From assembly GCF_035944375.1 (NCBI RefSeq), contig NZ_DASZBE010000045.1: a stretch of DNA of 64,000 nt. One strand, 5' to 3'. Shown here in pieces: positions 1 through 8,661 of this stretch. Source of the stretch: Allobosea sp035944375. Its GTDB lineage: Bacteria > Pseudomonadota > Alphaproteobacteria > Rhizobiales > Beijerinckiaceae. Every line of letters begins with the position of its first letter. The stretch's first letter is position 1. The translations under genes and the position numbers were made by a program. The notes beneath the pieces were generated by a model. It saw only the letters and a list, made by a program, of their open reading frames with translations, was not told the origin of the DNA and did no database searches.

Positions 1-740
1 TGCGCACCGGCGAGACGCCGCGCATCGTCGGGCAGTACCCGCCCGATCTCGCCCCGCTCGCCGGCGAGCTGAACCTGCTGATCGACGCCAATCACGAGAT
101 CCTCGATCGCGCCCGCACCCAGGTCGGCAATCTCGCCCATGCCCTCAAGACGCCGCTGAGCGTGATGCTCAACGAGGCGGAGATCGGCGATGGCAACCTC
201 CCGCAGACCGTCAAGGCCCAGGCCGCGGTCATGCGCGATCAGGTTCAGTACTATCTCGACCGCGCGCGCGCGGCCGCGCTCTCCGGCGCGCTGGGCGGCG
301 TCACCGAGGTGGTCCCGTCGCTCGAAGCGCTGATACGGACCTTCGCCAAGATATCGCAGGGCCGTGGCATCGCCGGGAGCCACAGCGTGTCAACCGGCGT
401 GCGCTTCAGGGGCGACAGGCAGGATTTCGAGGAAATGCTGGGAAACCTGCTCGACAATGCCTTCAAATGGGCGGAGTCCACGGTCGCCGTTTCGCTCGAT
501 CCGGCGCCCGCCGGTTCGGGGAGGATCGTCCTGTTGATCGACGACGACGGCCCGGGGCTGCCTGACGATGCGCGTGCCGATATGCTCAAGCGCGGGCGGC
601 GCCTCGACGAGGGCACGCCCGGCTCGGGCCTCGGCCTGTCGATCGTCGTCGATCTGGCGAAGCTGCACGGCGGAGCGCTCTCGCTGGAGCGGTCGCCGCT
701 CGGTGGGCTGCGGGCGCGCCTGACATTGCCTTCGGTCTGA
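1..740 (+). CDS. Sensor histidine kinase, C-terminal part (FeuQ/PhoQ-like), 5' end outside window
   Basis: The reading frame is open from base 3, so the gene enters from the left with its sensor and membrane part missing. What remains is the catalytic core of a two-component kinase. The phospho-acceptor His lies in NLAHALKTPLSVM (His codon at 138-140). The ATP-binding domain has an N-box (GNLLDNAFKWAES), a G1 box (LIDDDGPGLP) and a G2 box (GSGLGLSIVVDLAKLHGG). The HALKTPLSVM H-box is typical of the PhoQ/FeuQ group. In rhizobia, feuPQ sits next to the cytochrome c maturation genes, as here, so FeuQ is my preferred identity, by inference. The partner regulator would lie upstream of the window. 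Confidence 0.85.
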   Translation, partial: RTGETPRIVGQYPPDLAPLAGELNLLIDANHEILDRARTQVGNLAHALKTPLSVMLNEAEIGDGNLPQTVKAQAAVMRDQVQYYLDRARAAALSGALGGVTEVVPSLEALIRTFAKISQGRGIAGSHSVSTGVRFRGDRQDFEEMLGNLLDNAFKWAESTVAVSLDPAPAGSGRIVLLIDDDGPGLPDDARADMLKRGRRLDEGTPGSGLGLSIVVDLAKLHGGALSLERSPLGGLRARLTLPSV

Positions 741-818
741 CGAGATGGTGCACCGCGTGACCCTATGTCGCCATCATCGGGGCATGAAGCGGCGGCCGCT
801 TTTGGCTATGAGCTTAGC

Positions 819-1922
819 ATGCTGATCTGGATCATCTTCGCGGTCATGACCGGGGCCTCCGTCTTTGCCCTGCTCTGGCCGCTCGGCCGGGGCCGGTCGC
901 TCGCATTCGCCGATGTCGGGGACGCCACGAGCCTTTATCGCGCGCAGCTCGGCGAAATCGACCGCGACCTCGCCCGCCGCCTGATCGGGCCGGTCGAGGC
1001 AGAGGCCGCACGCGCCGAGGCCGCGCGTCGCCTGCTGCGCGCCTCGGGCGACGATGCGGCGCCCGCCGGCGAGACCGAATCCTCACTGCGCCGCCGCCGC
1101 GCCAGCTCGGCGCTGGCTCTGTCCTGCGTGCCGCTCCTCGCCTTGCTGGTCTACGGCGCCTATGGCTCGCCCGGAAAGCCGGACCAGCCGCTCGCGGCGC
1201 GTCTCCAGGCCGATCCGTCGCGGCAGGATTTCGCGCTCGCGCTCGCCCGCATCGAGACCCATCTCGCCGCCAACCCCTCCGACGGCAAGGGCTGGTCGGT
1301 CATCGCGCCGGTCTACATGCGTCAGGGCCGCTATGACGATGCGGCCACCGCCTTCGCGGCGGCGATTCGCCATGGCGAGGCGAGCGCCGATGCCTATGCC
1401 GGCCTCGGCGAGGCGCGGGCTCTGGCGGCCGGCGGCGTCGTCACCGCCGCCGCCCGCGAGAGTTTCGTCGGCGCGCTGCGTGTCGATCCGAAGAATGCCC
1501 GGGCCCGGTTCTTCCTCGCCATCGGGCAGGAGCAGGATGGGGACGCGCCCGGCGCCATCGCCAGCCTGCGCGCCCTGCTCGACGAGGCCGCCGCCGACGC
1601 GCCCTGGACCCAGACCGTCCGCCAGCGCCTGGCGCGGCTCGAAGCCGAGACGGGTGCCGGGGGAATCGCGGCGCTGCCGCCGGCCGAGCAGCAGGCGGCG
1701 ATCCGCGGCATGGTCGAGGGCCTCTCGGCGCGGCTGAAGGCAGGCGGCGGCACGCTGCCGGAATGGACGCGCCTGATCCGGTCGCAGGCTGTTCTCGGCG
1801 ACAAGGCGGCGGCGCGCGAATCGCTCGCCGTGGCGCGCGAGCGGCTGTCGCAGGAGGCCTCGGCCGCTGCGGCGCTGGACGCGCTGGCCGGGGAACTCGC
1901 CCTCAAGGAGACTGCGCCATGA
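819..1922 (+). CDS. ccmI: c-type cytochrome biogenesis protein CcmI (CycH)
   Basis: CcmI is the membrane chaperone that holds apocytochrome c for haem ligation. The protein (367 residues from this start) begins MLIWIIFAVMTGASVFALLWP, a first transmembrane segment. A cytosolic stretch follows with coiled-coil-like heptads (YRAQLGEIDRDLARR), then a second transmembrane segment near residue 110, then a periplasmic region with TPR-like repeats (for example VYMRQGRYDDAATAFAAAI). The open frame extends upstream to 765, but the ATG at 819 places the hydrophobic segment directly at the N-terminus as in the family, so I chose it. Its TGA overlaps the ccmE ATG (ATGA), implying translational coupling. 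Confidence 0.93.
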   Translation: MLIWIIFAVMTGASVFALLWPLGRGRSLAFADVGDATSLYRAQLGEIDRDLARRLIGPVEAEAARAEAARRLLRASGDDAAPAGETESSLRRRRASSALALSCVPLLALLVYGAYGSPGKPDQPLAARLQADPSRQDFALALARIETHLAANPSDGKGWSVIAPVYMRQGRYDDAATAFAAAIRHGEASADAYAGLGEARALAAGGVVTAAARESFVGALRVDPKNARARFFLAIGQEQDGDAPGAIASLRALLDEAAADAPWTQTVRQRLARLEAETGAGGIAALPPAEQQAAIRGMVEGLSARLKAGGGTLPEWTRLIRSQAVLGDKAAARESLAVARERLSQEASAAAALDALAGELALKETAP

Positions 1923-2449
1923 CCGCCGTCGAGCCCCTGCGCCCGCTCGCCGGGAAGCGCCGCTACACGCGAAAGCAGCGCCGGCTGATGCTGATCGGCG
2001 CCGCCGGACTCGTGCTCGCGCTGTCGGCCGGGCTCGTGCTGTTTGCACTGCGCGACACGATCGTCTTCTTCTACGGCCCGACGGAGATTTCGGAGAAGGG
2101 CGTGACGCCCGGCACGCGCATGCGCCTGGGCGGTCTTGTGGAGCAGGGCTCCGTGGTTCGCGGGCCCGGTCAGCGCGTCGCCTTTTCGATCACCGACAGC
2201 CGCACCACCATCAAGGTCACCTATGAGGGGCTGCTGCCCGACCTGTTCCGCGAGGGGCAGGGCGTGGTGACCGAGGGCGTCTTCCAGGGCGGTGATCAAT
2301 TCCGCGCCGACTCCGTGCTCGCCAAGCATGACGAAACCTATATGCCGCGTGAGGTGGCAGACACGTTGAAGAAGCAGGGCCATTGGCAGCCGGGCGGGGC
2401 GGGGGGATCGACACCCCCGTCGAAGCCGGCCCCACAGGCGTCCCCATGA
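1919..2449 (+). CDS. ccmE: Cytochrome c maturation haem chaperone CcmE (CycJ)
   Basis: CcmE binds haem covalently in the periplasm and passes it to the CcmF/CcmH ligase. The 176-residue protein has a basic N-terminus, one membrane anchor (about residues 23-44) and an OB-fold domain. The haem-binding motif VLAKHDETYMP is present, with the covalent His at about 137 and the axial Tyr at about 141. The C-terminal tail is Pro/Gly rich, as is common and not conserved. The start is the ATG that overlaps the ccmI stop; a longer in-frame extension to 1763 runs inside ccmI and is not credible. Only 7 bases separate it from ccmF. Confidence 0.96.
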   Translation: MTAVEPLRPLAGKRRYTRKQRRLMLIGAAGLVLALSAGLVLFALRDTIVFFYGPTEISEKGVTPGTRMRLGGLVEQGSVVRGPGQRVAFSITDSRTTIKVTYEGLLPDLFREGQGVVTEGVFQGGDQFRADSVLAKHDETYMPREVADTLKKQGHWQPGGAGGSTPPSKPAPQASP

Positions 2450-2456
2450 GGCAGTC

Positions 2457-4445
2457 ATGATCGTCGAGATCGGCCATTTCGCGCTGGCGCTGGCGCTCGG
2501 CGTCGCCGTGGTGCAGTCGCTGGTGCCGCTATGGGGCGTCGCGCGGCACGACCGGGCGCTCGCCAGCGTCGGCTCAGCCGCCGCCGTCACCTGCTTCCTG
2601 CTGGTCACGCTCTCCTTCGCCGCCCTGGTCACCTCCTATGTGCGGTCGGACTTCTCGGTCGAGAACGTCGTCGCGAATTCGCACTCGACACAGCCGCTGA
2701 TCTACAAGCTGACCTCCGTCTGGGGGAACCACGAGGGCTCGATGCTCCTCTGGGTGCTGATCCTGACGCTGTTCGGCGCGCTCGTCGCGCTGTCGCGCCG
2801 CTCGCTCCCGGTGCGTCTGCGGGCTGGGACGCTCGCCGCCCAGGGCATGGTCACGGTCGCCTTCCTCGCCTTCACCCTGCTGACCTCGAATCCGTTCCGC
2901 CGGATGGTTCCGGCCCCGCCCGAGGGGCAGGATCTCAACCCGATCCTGCAGGATCTCGGCCTCGCGATCCACCCGCCGCTGCTCTATGTCGGCTATGTCG
3001 GCTTCTCGATCACCTACGCCTTCGCGGTCGCGGCCCTGATCGACGGGCGCATCGACGCCGTCTGGGCCCGTGCGGTCAGGCCCTGGACGCTGCTCGCCTG
3101 GGTCTTCCTGACGCTCGGCATCGCGATGGGCTCCTACTGGGCCTATTATGAGCTCGGCTGGGGCGGCTGGTGGTTCTGGGACCCGGTCGAGAACGCCTCG
3201 CTAATGCCCTGGCTGGCCGGCACGGCGCTGATCCACTCCACGGTGGTGATGGAGAAGCGCGACGCGCTCAAGGTCTGGACGATCCTGCTCGCGATCCTGA
3301 CCTTCTCGCTGTCGCTGCTGGGCACCTTCATCGTCCGCTCCGGCGTGCTGACCTCGGTGCACTCCTTCGCCACCGACCCGGAGCGCGGGCTCTTCATCCT
3401 GATGATCCTGGTCTTCTTCGTCGGCGGCTCGCTGGCGCTCTTCGCCTGGCGGGCGCCGCTGTTGCGGCAGGGCGGCCTGTTCGCGCCGGTCTCGCGCGAG
3501 GGCGCGCTGGTCGTCAACAACGTCTTCATCGCGACCGCCTGCGCCACGGTCTTCATCGGCACGCTCTATCCGCTCGTGCTCGAGATGGTGACGGGCGACA
3601 AGATCTCGGTCGGCCCGCCCTTCTTCAACGCCACCTTCGTGCCCGTGCTGGTGCCGCTGCTGCTGCTCCTGCCGCTCGGCCAATCGCTCGCCTGGAAGCG
3701 CGGCGACCTGCTCGGTGCGGCGCAGCGCAATCTCGCGGCCTTCGGCCTGGCGATCCTGGCCGCGCTCGTGCTCATCGCCCTGACCTGGGGCGGCCCCGTG
3801 CTGGCCCCGCTGGGCATCGGCCTCGGCGTCTTCCTCGTCGCCGGTGCCGCCTTCGATCTGGGCGAGCGGATCGTCAGCCGTGCCAGCGGGTGGCCGGCCG
3901 TCTGGTCGCGGGCCAAGGGGCTGCCGCGTTCGGCCTGGGGCACCGCGCTCGCCCATGCCGGCGTCGGCCTGAGCGTCATCGGCATCGCCGCGGTGGCCTG
4001 GAGCACCGAGGCGATCGGCGTGCTGAAGCCGGGCGAGCGCCTCACGAGCGGCCGCTACACCGTCGTGCTGGAGTCGATCATGCCGCGCACCGGTCCCAAT
4101 TTCCGGGCGGATGTGGCGCGTTTCCAGGTGTTCTCAGGCAATCGCGAGCTCAAGCCCGTCGAGGCCGCAAAGCGTGTCTATCTCGCCCGCAACATGCCGA
4201 CCACGGAAGCCGGCATCCGGACAGATGGCCTGAGCCAGGCCTATGTCGCGCTCGGTGAACCGCAGGAAGACGGCGGCATCGCGGTGCGGCTCTACGACAA
4301 GCCGCTGATCCTGCTGATCTGGATCGGTGCGATCGTGATGTCGCTCGGCGGCGGGCTGTCGCTGACGGACCGGCGCTTCCGGCTGGCAGCGCCGCGGCGC
4401 GCCAGGGCCGAGCCCGTCGCCGCTGCTCCCCAGCCGGCGGAGTGA
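2457..4445 (+). CDS. ccmF: Haem lyase subunit CcmF (CycK)
   Basis: CcmF is the large integral membrane subunit of the cytochrome c haem ligase. The 662-residue product has many hydrophobic segments. It carries the tryptophan-rich WWD signature of haem-handling proteins at about residues 233-252 (GWGGWWFWDPVENASLMPW). Conserved His residues occur in NHEGSMLLW (about 92) and IHPPLLYVGY (about 172), with further candidates around STVVMEK and SVHSFATDP. Length matches the family. The stop overlaps the GTG start of ccmH, so the four ccm genes behave as one operon. Confidence 0.97.
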   Translation: MIVEIGHFALALALGVAVVQSLVPLWGVARHDRALASVGSAAAVTCFLLVTLSFAALVTSYVRSDFSVENVVANSHSTQPLIYKLTSVWGNHEGSMLLWVLILTLFGALVALSRRSLPVRLRAGTLAAQGMVTVAFLAFTLLTSNPFRRMVPAPPEGQDLNPILQDLGLAIHPPLLYVGYVGFSITYAFAVAALIDGRIDAVWARAVRPWTLLAWVFLTLGIAMGSYWAYYELGWGGWWFWDPVENASLMPWLAGTALIHSTVVMEKRDALKVWTILLAILTFSLSLLGTFIVRSGVLTSVHSFATDPERGLFILMILVFFVGGSLALFAWRAPLLRQGGLFAPVSREGALVVNNVFIATACATVFIGTLYPLVLEMVTGDKISVGPPFFNATFVPVLVPLLLLLPLGQSLAWKRGDLLGAAQRNLAAFGLAILAALVLIALTWGGPVLAPLGIGLGVFLVAGAAFDLGERIVSRASGWPAVWSRAKGLPRSAWGTALAHAGVGLSVIGIAAVAWSTEAIGVLKPGERLTSGRYTVVLESIMPRTGPNFRADVARFQVFSGNRELKPVEAAKRVYLARNMPTTEAGIRTDGLSQAYVALGEPQEDGGIAVRLYDKPLILLIWIGAIVMSLGGGLSLTDRRFRLAAPRRARAEPVAAAPQPAE

Positions 4446-4930
4446 GCGCCATGCGTCGAGCCCTCTGGCCGCGTCTCGCCCTCGCCATCCTGCTGGCGCT
4501 CGCGCCCGGCCTGCCGGCGCTGGCAGTCCAGCCGGGGGAGGTCCTGCCCGACCCGGCGATGGAGCGCCGCGCCCGCGCGATCTCGTCCGAGCTGCGCTGC
4601 CTCGTCTGTCAGAACCAGTCGATCGACGATTCAGATGCGCCGCTCGCCAAGGATCTGCGCGTGCTCGTGCGCGAGCGGCTCGTCGCCGGCGACAGCGACA
4701 CGGCGGTGCGCGCGTTCGTCGTCGCCCGCTATGGCGATTTCGTGCTGCTGCGGCCGCCCTTTGACGTCAGGACGGCGTTGCTCTGGGCCGCGCCTTTGAT
4801 GATCCTGCTGGCGGCCCTGGTCTTCACCTGGCGGCGCGGCCGGGCGATGCCCGCTCCCGCCAGTGCGACACCGCTCTCCGAAGAGGAGCGCCGTCGCCTC
4901 CAGCGCCTGCTGGATTCCGAGGCGCCCTGA
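4442..4930 (+). CDS. ccmH: Cytochrome c maturation protein CcmH (CycL)
   Basis: CcmH is a membrane-anchored thioredoxin-like reductant for apocytochrome c. The 162-residue protein has an N-terminal signal/anchor, the family motif LRCLVCQNQSIDDS with redox cysteines at about 53 and 56, and a C-terminal transmembrane segment (about residues 111-130). The start is either the GTG at 4442 overlapping the ccmF stop or the ATG at 4451, three codons later. Sequence alone does not decide. It is the last gene of the ccm run; about 137 bases separate it from the next gene. Confidence 0.95.
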   Translation: MSAMRRALWPRLALAILLALAPGLPALAVQPGEVLPDPAMERRARAISSELRCLVCQNQSIDDSDAPLAKDLRVLVRERLVAGDSDTAVRAFVVARYGDFVLLRPPFDVRTALLWAAPLMILLAALVFTWRRGRAMPAPASATPLSEEERRRLQRLLDSEAP

Positions 4931-5067
4931 AGCGGCGGCGTCGCTTCGGAAACAGTTCGCAACCTTACGAAACAGTCATCTTCGGGCGAAATCGGCGTAA
5001 GGCTGCGTCGGTCATGGTCCTCGTCACGAGCAGGGAAGGCCCTGCCGCTGATTTCGAGGTTCTCGCC

Positions 5068-6246
5068 ATGACGACCCAGACCACCCCCTCTCGCTCCATC
5101 CTGAAGCGCGGCGCGCTGCTCGCCGGCGCGGCCACCCTCGGCATCGGCCTCGCGGCCGGCCTCGCCGACGGCGCGCTCAGGTTCGACCATCCCGCCTTCG
5201 CCCAGCCGATTCAGCTCTCGGGCGTCCAGACCAATCTTCCCTCCTTCGCCGACATGGTCGAGAAGGTGAAGCCCGCCGTCGTCTCCGTTCGCGTCAAGCA
5301 GACGATCGACGCCGCCGATGACGGCCAGGGCAGCCTGGACGACCTCCCGCCCGGCCTGCGCCGCTTCTTCGAGCAGCAGGCGCCGCGTGGCATGAATCCG
5401 GGCCGGCCGCAGCCGCGCCAGGGCATGTCGCAGGGCTCTGGCTTCTTCATCAGCCAGGACGGCTATGTGGTGACCAACAACCACGTCGTCGACAAGGCCT
5501 CCGAGGTCCAGCTCGTCACCGACGACGGCAAGACGCTGAACGCCAAGGTCATCGGCACGGACCCGCGCACCGACCTGGCCCTGCTGAAGGTCACCGAAGG
5601 CGGCAACTTCCCCTTCGTCCAGCTCGCCGCGGCCAAGCCGCGCATCGGCGACTGGGTGCTGGCGGTCGGCAACCCCTTCGGTCTCGGTGGCACTGTCACG
5701 GCCGGCATCGTCTCGGCCCAGGGCCGCGACATCGGCTCGGGCCCCTATGACGACTTCCTGCAGATCGACGCGGCGGTGAACCGCGGCAATTCCGGCGGGC
5801 CGACCTTCAACCAGAAGGGCGAGGTCGTCGGCGTCAACACCGCGATCTTCTCGCCCTCGGGCGGCAATGTCGGCATCGCCTTCGCGGTTCCGGCCTCGAC
5901 CGTCGAACAGGTGGTCTCCGCCCTGAAGAAGGACGGCACGGTGGCGCGCGGCTTCATCGGCGTGCAGATCCAGCCGGTCACCCCCGAGGTCGCCGAGGCG
6001 ATCGGCCTGAAGGAGCCGCATGGCGCCCTCGTCGCCGCCGCCGAGCGCAACGGCCCGGCGGCCAAGGCCGGCATCAAGCGCGGCGACACGGTCCTCGCGG
6101 TCGATGGCGCGAAGATCAAGGATGCCCGCGAGCTCTCGCGCAAGATCGCGACCTACGCCCCGGGCTCGAAGGTGAAGATCACCATCTGGCGCGACGGCAA
6201 GGAGCGCGAGATCGGCTTCGAGGTCGGCCGCCAGCCGGCCGCCTGA
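5068..6246 (+). CDS. Do/DegP-family periplasmic serine protease with a single PDZ domain
   Basis: This is a trypsin-fold envelope quality-control protease. From the ATG at 5068 (392 residues) there is a signal peptide ending near HPAFAQ. The catalytic triad follows: His in VTNNHVVD (about 139), Asp in RTDLALLK (about 169) and Ser in NRGNSGGPTF (about 242). One PDZ domain spans about residues 295-390 (GVQIQPVTPEVAEAIGL onward). An in-frame extension to 5014 adds a non-signal-like leader, so the later ATG is preferred. Rhizobial DegP1 proteins near ccm genes are, as I recall, about 500 residues with two PDZ domains; here translation stops after PDZ1 and no PDZ2 remnant is visible before the terminator. 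Confidence 0.9.
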   Translation: MTTQTTPSRSILKRGALLAGAATLGIGLAAGLADGALRFDHPAFAQPIQLSGVQTNLPSFADMVEKVKPAVVSVRVKQTIDAADDGQGSLDDLPPGLRRFFEQQAPRGMNPGRPQPRQGMSQGSGFFISQDGYVVTNNHVVDKASEVQLVTDDGKTLNAKVIGTDPRTDLALLKVTEGGNFPFVQLAAAKPRIGDWVLAVGNPFGLGGTVTAGIVSAQGRDIGSGPYDDFLQIDAAVNRGNSGGPTFNQKGEVVGVNTAIFSPSGGNVGIAFAVPASTVEQVVSALKKDGTVARGFIGVQIQPVTPEVAEAIGLKEPHGALVAAAERNGPAAKAGIKRGDTVLAVDGAKIKDARELSRKIATYAPGSKVKITIWRDGKEREIGFEVGRQPAA

Positions 6247-6353
6247 TCGGTCCCATCTCCCGCGTCGGCCGCGACGGCCGGCGCGGAACAAAGGCAAGGC
6301 TCGCGTGCTCCCGGCAGTCAGTCGCCCCCGCGCCGGGGGACCAGCCTTCACCG

Positions 6354-6392
6354 CGGCAGGCCGGATGCGTATCCTCCGGCCTGCCGTTTTTT
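6354..6392 (+). terminator. Rho-independent terminator after the Do-type protease
   Basis: A perfect 11-bp GC-rich stem (CGGCAGGCCGG at 6354-6364 pairing with CCGGCCTGCCG at 6376-6386) surrounds an 11-base loop and is followed at once by six T residues. It lies about 110 bases past the protease stop and just before the response regulator, so it probably separates the two transcription units. Confidence 0.88.
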
Positions 6393-6416
6393 GTCATTCT
6401 GGGATAGGCTTGGCCG

Positions 6417-7100
6417 ATGCGACTGCTGATCGTCGAAGATGATGCCGAGGCCGCGGCCTACCTGACCAAGGCCTTCCGCGAGGCCGGCCATGTCGCCGAC
6501 CATGCGGGCGACGGGCTGGAAGGCTATGCCATGGCCGAAGGCGGCGGCTACGACGTGCTCGTGGTCGACCGCATGCTGCCGCGCCTGGACGGCCTCTCGC
6601 TGATCCGCTCGCTGCGCGAGCAGAAGGACGCGACCCCGGCCCTGATCCTCTCCGCCCTGGCGCAGGTCGACGACCGCGTGAAAGGGCTGCGCGCCGGCGG
6701 CGACGACTATCTGCCCAAGCCCTATGCCTTCTCCGAGCTTCTCGCGCGGGTCGAGGTGCTGGCACGCCGGCGCGGCGCCCCGGCCTCGGAGCCCACGAGC
6801 TACCGTGTCGGCGATCTCGATCTCGACCGGCTCGCCCATCGCGTCACGCGCGCCGGCACGGAGCTCCCGCTGCAGCCCCGCGAATTCCGGCTGCTCGAAT
6901 ATCTGATGAAGCATGCGGGGCAGGTGGTGACGCGCACCATGCTGCTTGAGAATGTCTGGGACTATCACTTCGATCCCCAGACCAACGTCATCGACGTGCA
7001 TGTCAGCCGGCTGCGCGCCAAGGTCGACAAGGGTTTCGAGCACCCGATGATCCACACCATCCGCGGCGCGGGATACATGGTCCGTGACACGCAACGCTGA
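6417..7100 (+). CDS. OmpR/PhoB-family response regulator
   Basis: This is a two-component transcription factor of 227 residues. The receiver domain has the acidic pocket in LLIVEDD (residues 8-9), phospho-acceptor Asp in LVVDRMLPRLDG (about 51), and the conserved Lys in DDYLPKPYAF (about 101). A winged-helix DNA-binding domain follows (about residues 130-227, with LLEYLMKHAGQVVTR and HVSRLRAKVD). The 3' end overlaps the start of the kinase gene 7084-8649, so the two are coupled and form a cognate pair. The stimulus is unknown; the same pair lies between degP and glnE in rhizobia, as I recall. Confidence 0.95.
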   Translation: MRLLIVEDDAEAAAYLTKAFREAGHVADHAGDGLEGYAMAEGGGYDVLVVDRMLPRLDGLSLIRSLREQKDATPALILSALAQVDDRVKGLRAGGDDYLPKPYAFSELLARVEVLARRRGAPASEPTSYRVGDLDLDRLAHRVTRAGTELPLQPREFRLLEYLMKHAGQVVTRTMLLENVWDYHFDPQTNVIDVHVSRLRAKVDKGFEHPMIHTIRGAGYMVRDTQR

Positions 7101-8649
7101 TCCCTCCGCGGGGGAGGTGAGGGTAACGCCGCGGCCGGCGCAGCGCTTCCTGCCCAACCTGTTCCGGACGACCGCCTTCAAGCTGACGGCGGTCTACCTC
7201 GTCGTCTTCGCGCTCTTCGCGGGGCTTCTGCTCGGCTATGTCGCCTGGAACGCCAAGCGCCTGCTCGACGACCAGATCCGCTCCACCATCGACGCCGAGA
7301 TCCAGGGTCTGGCCGAGCAGCAGCGGCAGGGCGGAATCCGGCGGCTCGTCAACATCATCGAGCGTCGCTCGCGGGCGCCGGGCGCCTCGCTCTATCTGGT
7401 CACCACTCCAGTCGGCGAGCGGATCGCCGGCAATGTCGAGGCGCTGCCGCCGGGCACGCTCGATCGCCCCGGAGAGGCCGAGATCGAATATGCCCGCACC
7501 AGCGAGGCGGTCGACCGGCCGAGCCGGGCCATCGTGCGCGTCTTCGTGCTGCCGGCCGGCTTTCGTCTGCTGGTCGGCCGCGACGTCGAGGAGCGCGAGC
7601 GCCTCGGCATCGTCATCCGCCGCGCGGCGGGGTGGTCGCTGCTGCTCGTCTTCGTCCTCGGCTGCTTCGCGAGCTGGTTCGTGGCGCGGCGCGTGCTCAA
7701 GCGCATTGACGACATGACGGGCACCGCCCAGTCGATCATGGCCGGCGACCTCAAGGGCCGCCTCGCCATCGCCGGCACGGGCGACGAACTCGACAGGCTC
7801 GCCCTCAACCTCAACGCCATGCTCGAGCGCATCGGCGAACTGATGACCGGCATGCAGCAGGTCTCGGACAACATCGCCCATGACCTCAAGACGCCGCTGA
7901 CGCGTCTGCGCAACCGGGCCGAGGAGGCCTTGCGCACCGCGAACTCGCCCGACGAACTGCGCACCGCGCTCGACGGCTCGATCGACGAGGCGGACAACCT
8001 GATCCGCGTCTTCAACGCCCTGCTGATGATCGCACGGCTCGAGACCGGCCGGATTCAGGACAGCATGGACACGCTCGACCTCTCCGAGATCGTCTCCGGC
8101 CTGGCCGAACTCTACGAGCCGCTGGCCGAGGAGGCGGGGCTTTCGCTCGTCACCGAGGTGTCGCCGGGCCTGCGCGTCTCCGGCAACCGGGAGCTGATCG
8201 GCCAGGCGCTGGCGAACCTGATCGACAATGCGCTGAAATACGGCGAGCCGGCGGCCGGCGAACGGGCGCAGGTGACGGTGGCAGCCCGGCAGGAGGGGAG
8301 CGAGATCCTGCTCTCCGTCGCCGATCATGGGCCGGGCATCCCGGCGGAGGACCGTGCCCGCGTGCTCGAGCGCTTCGTGCGGCTCGACGTCAGCCGCAGC
8401 AAGCCGGGCTTCGGGCTGGGGCTCGCGCTCGCGGCCGGCGTGGTGCGCCTGCATGGCGGCCAGCTGCGGCTCGAGGACAATGCCCCGGGCCTGCGCGTCG
8501 TGATCGCCCTGCCGATGCAGGCCAACTCGCCCGTCAAGCGGGGCGCGATCGAGGCCCAGGGCGCGTCCAAGCCTGTGGACATGCCGCCCTCGCGCGCGCG
8601 TCCCGGCTCGACAGACGCGCCAAAGCCTGTTGGCGTCCCCTCGCTCTGA
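7084..8649 (+). CDS. HAMP-domain sensor histidine kinase, partner of the upstream regulator
   Basis: This is a 521-residue inner-membrane kinase. A GTG start at 7084 lies inside the end of the regulator gene. Transmembrane segments are visible at about residues 35-57 and 180-203 and flank a periplasmic sensor domain of about 120 residues. Next come a HAMP linker (RRVLKRIDDMTGTAQSIMAG), the H-box SDNIAHDLKTPLTRLRNR (His about 266) and an ATPase domain with N-box ANLIDNALKYG, G1 SVADHGPGIP and G2 PGFGLGLALAAGVVRLHGG. A low-complexity tail (about residues 480-521) is rich in Pro, Ala and Ser. The signal is not predictable from sequence. Confidence 0.94.
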   Translation: MTRNADPSAGEVRVTPRPAQRFLPNLFRTTAFKLTAVYLVVFALFAGLLLGYVAWNAKRLLDDQIRSTIDAEIQGLAEQQRQGGIRRLVNIIERRSRAPGASLYLVTTPVGERIAGNVEALPPGTLDRPGEAEIEYARTSEAVDRPSRAIVRVFVLPAGFRLLVGRDVEERERLGIVIRRAAGWSLLLVFVLGCFASWFVARRVLKRIDDMTGTAQSIMAGDLKGRLAIAGTGDELDRLALNLNAMLERIGELMTGMQQVSDNIAHDLKTPLTRLRNRAEEALRTANSPDELRTALDGSIDEADNLIRVFNALLMIARLETGRIQDSMDTLDLSEIVSGLAELYEPLAEEAGLSLVTEVSPGLRVSGNRELIGQALANLIDNALKYGEPAAGERAQVTVAARQEGSEILLSVADHGPGIPAEDRARVLERFVRLDVSRSKPGFGLGLALAAGVVRLHGGQLRLEDNAPGLRVVIALPMQANSPVKRGAIEAQGASKPVDMPPSRARPGSTDAPKPVGVPSL

Positions 8650-8661
8650 GGGAGACGAGGC

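Noticed and set aside
4931..5067. Possible RpoE-type promoter before the Do protease (GGAAAC near 4949)
   Set aside because: No convincing second box at the proper distance.
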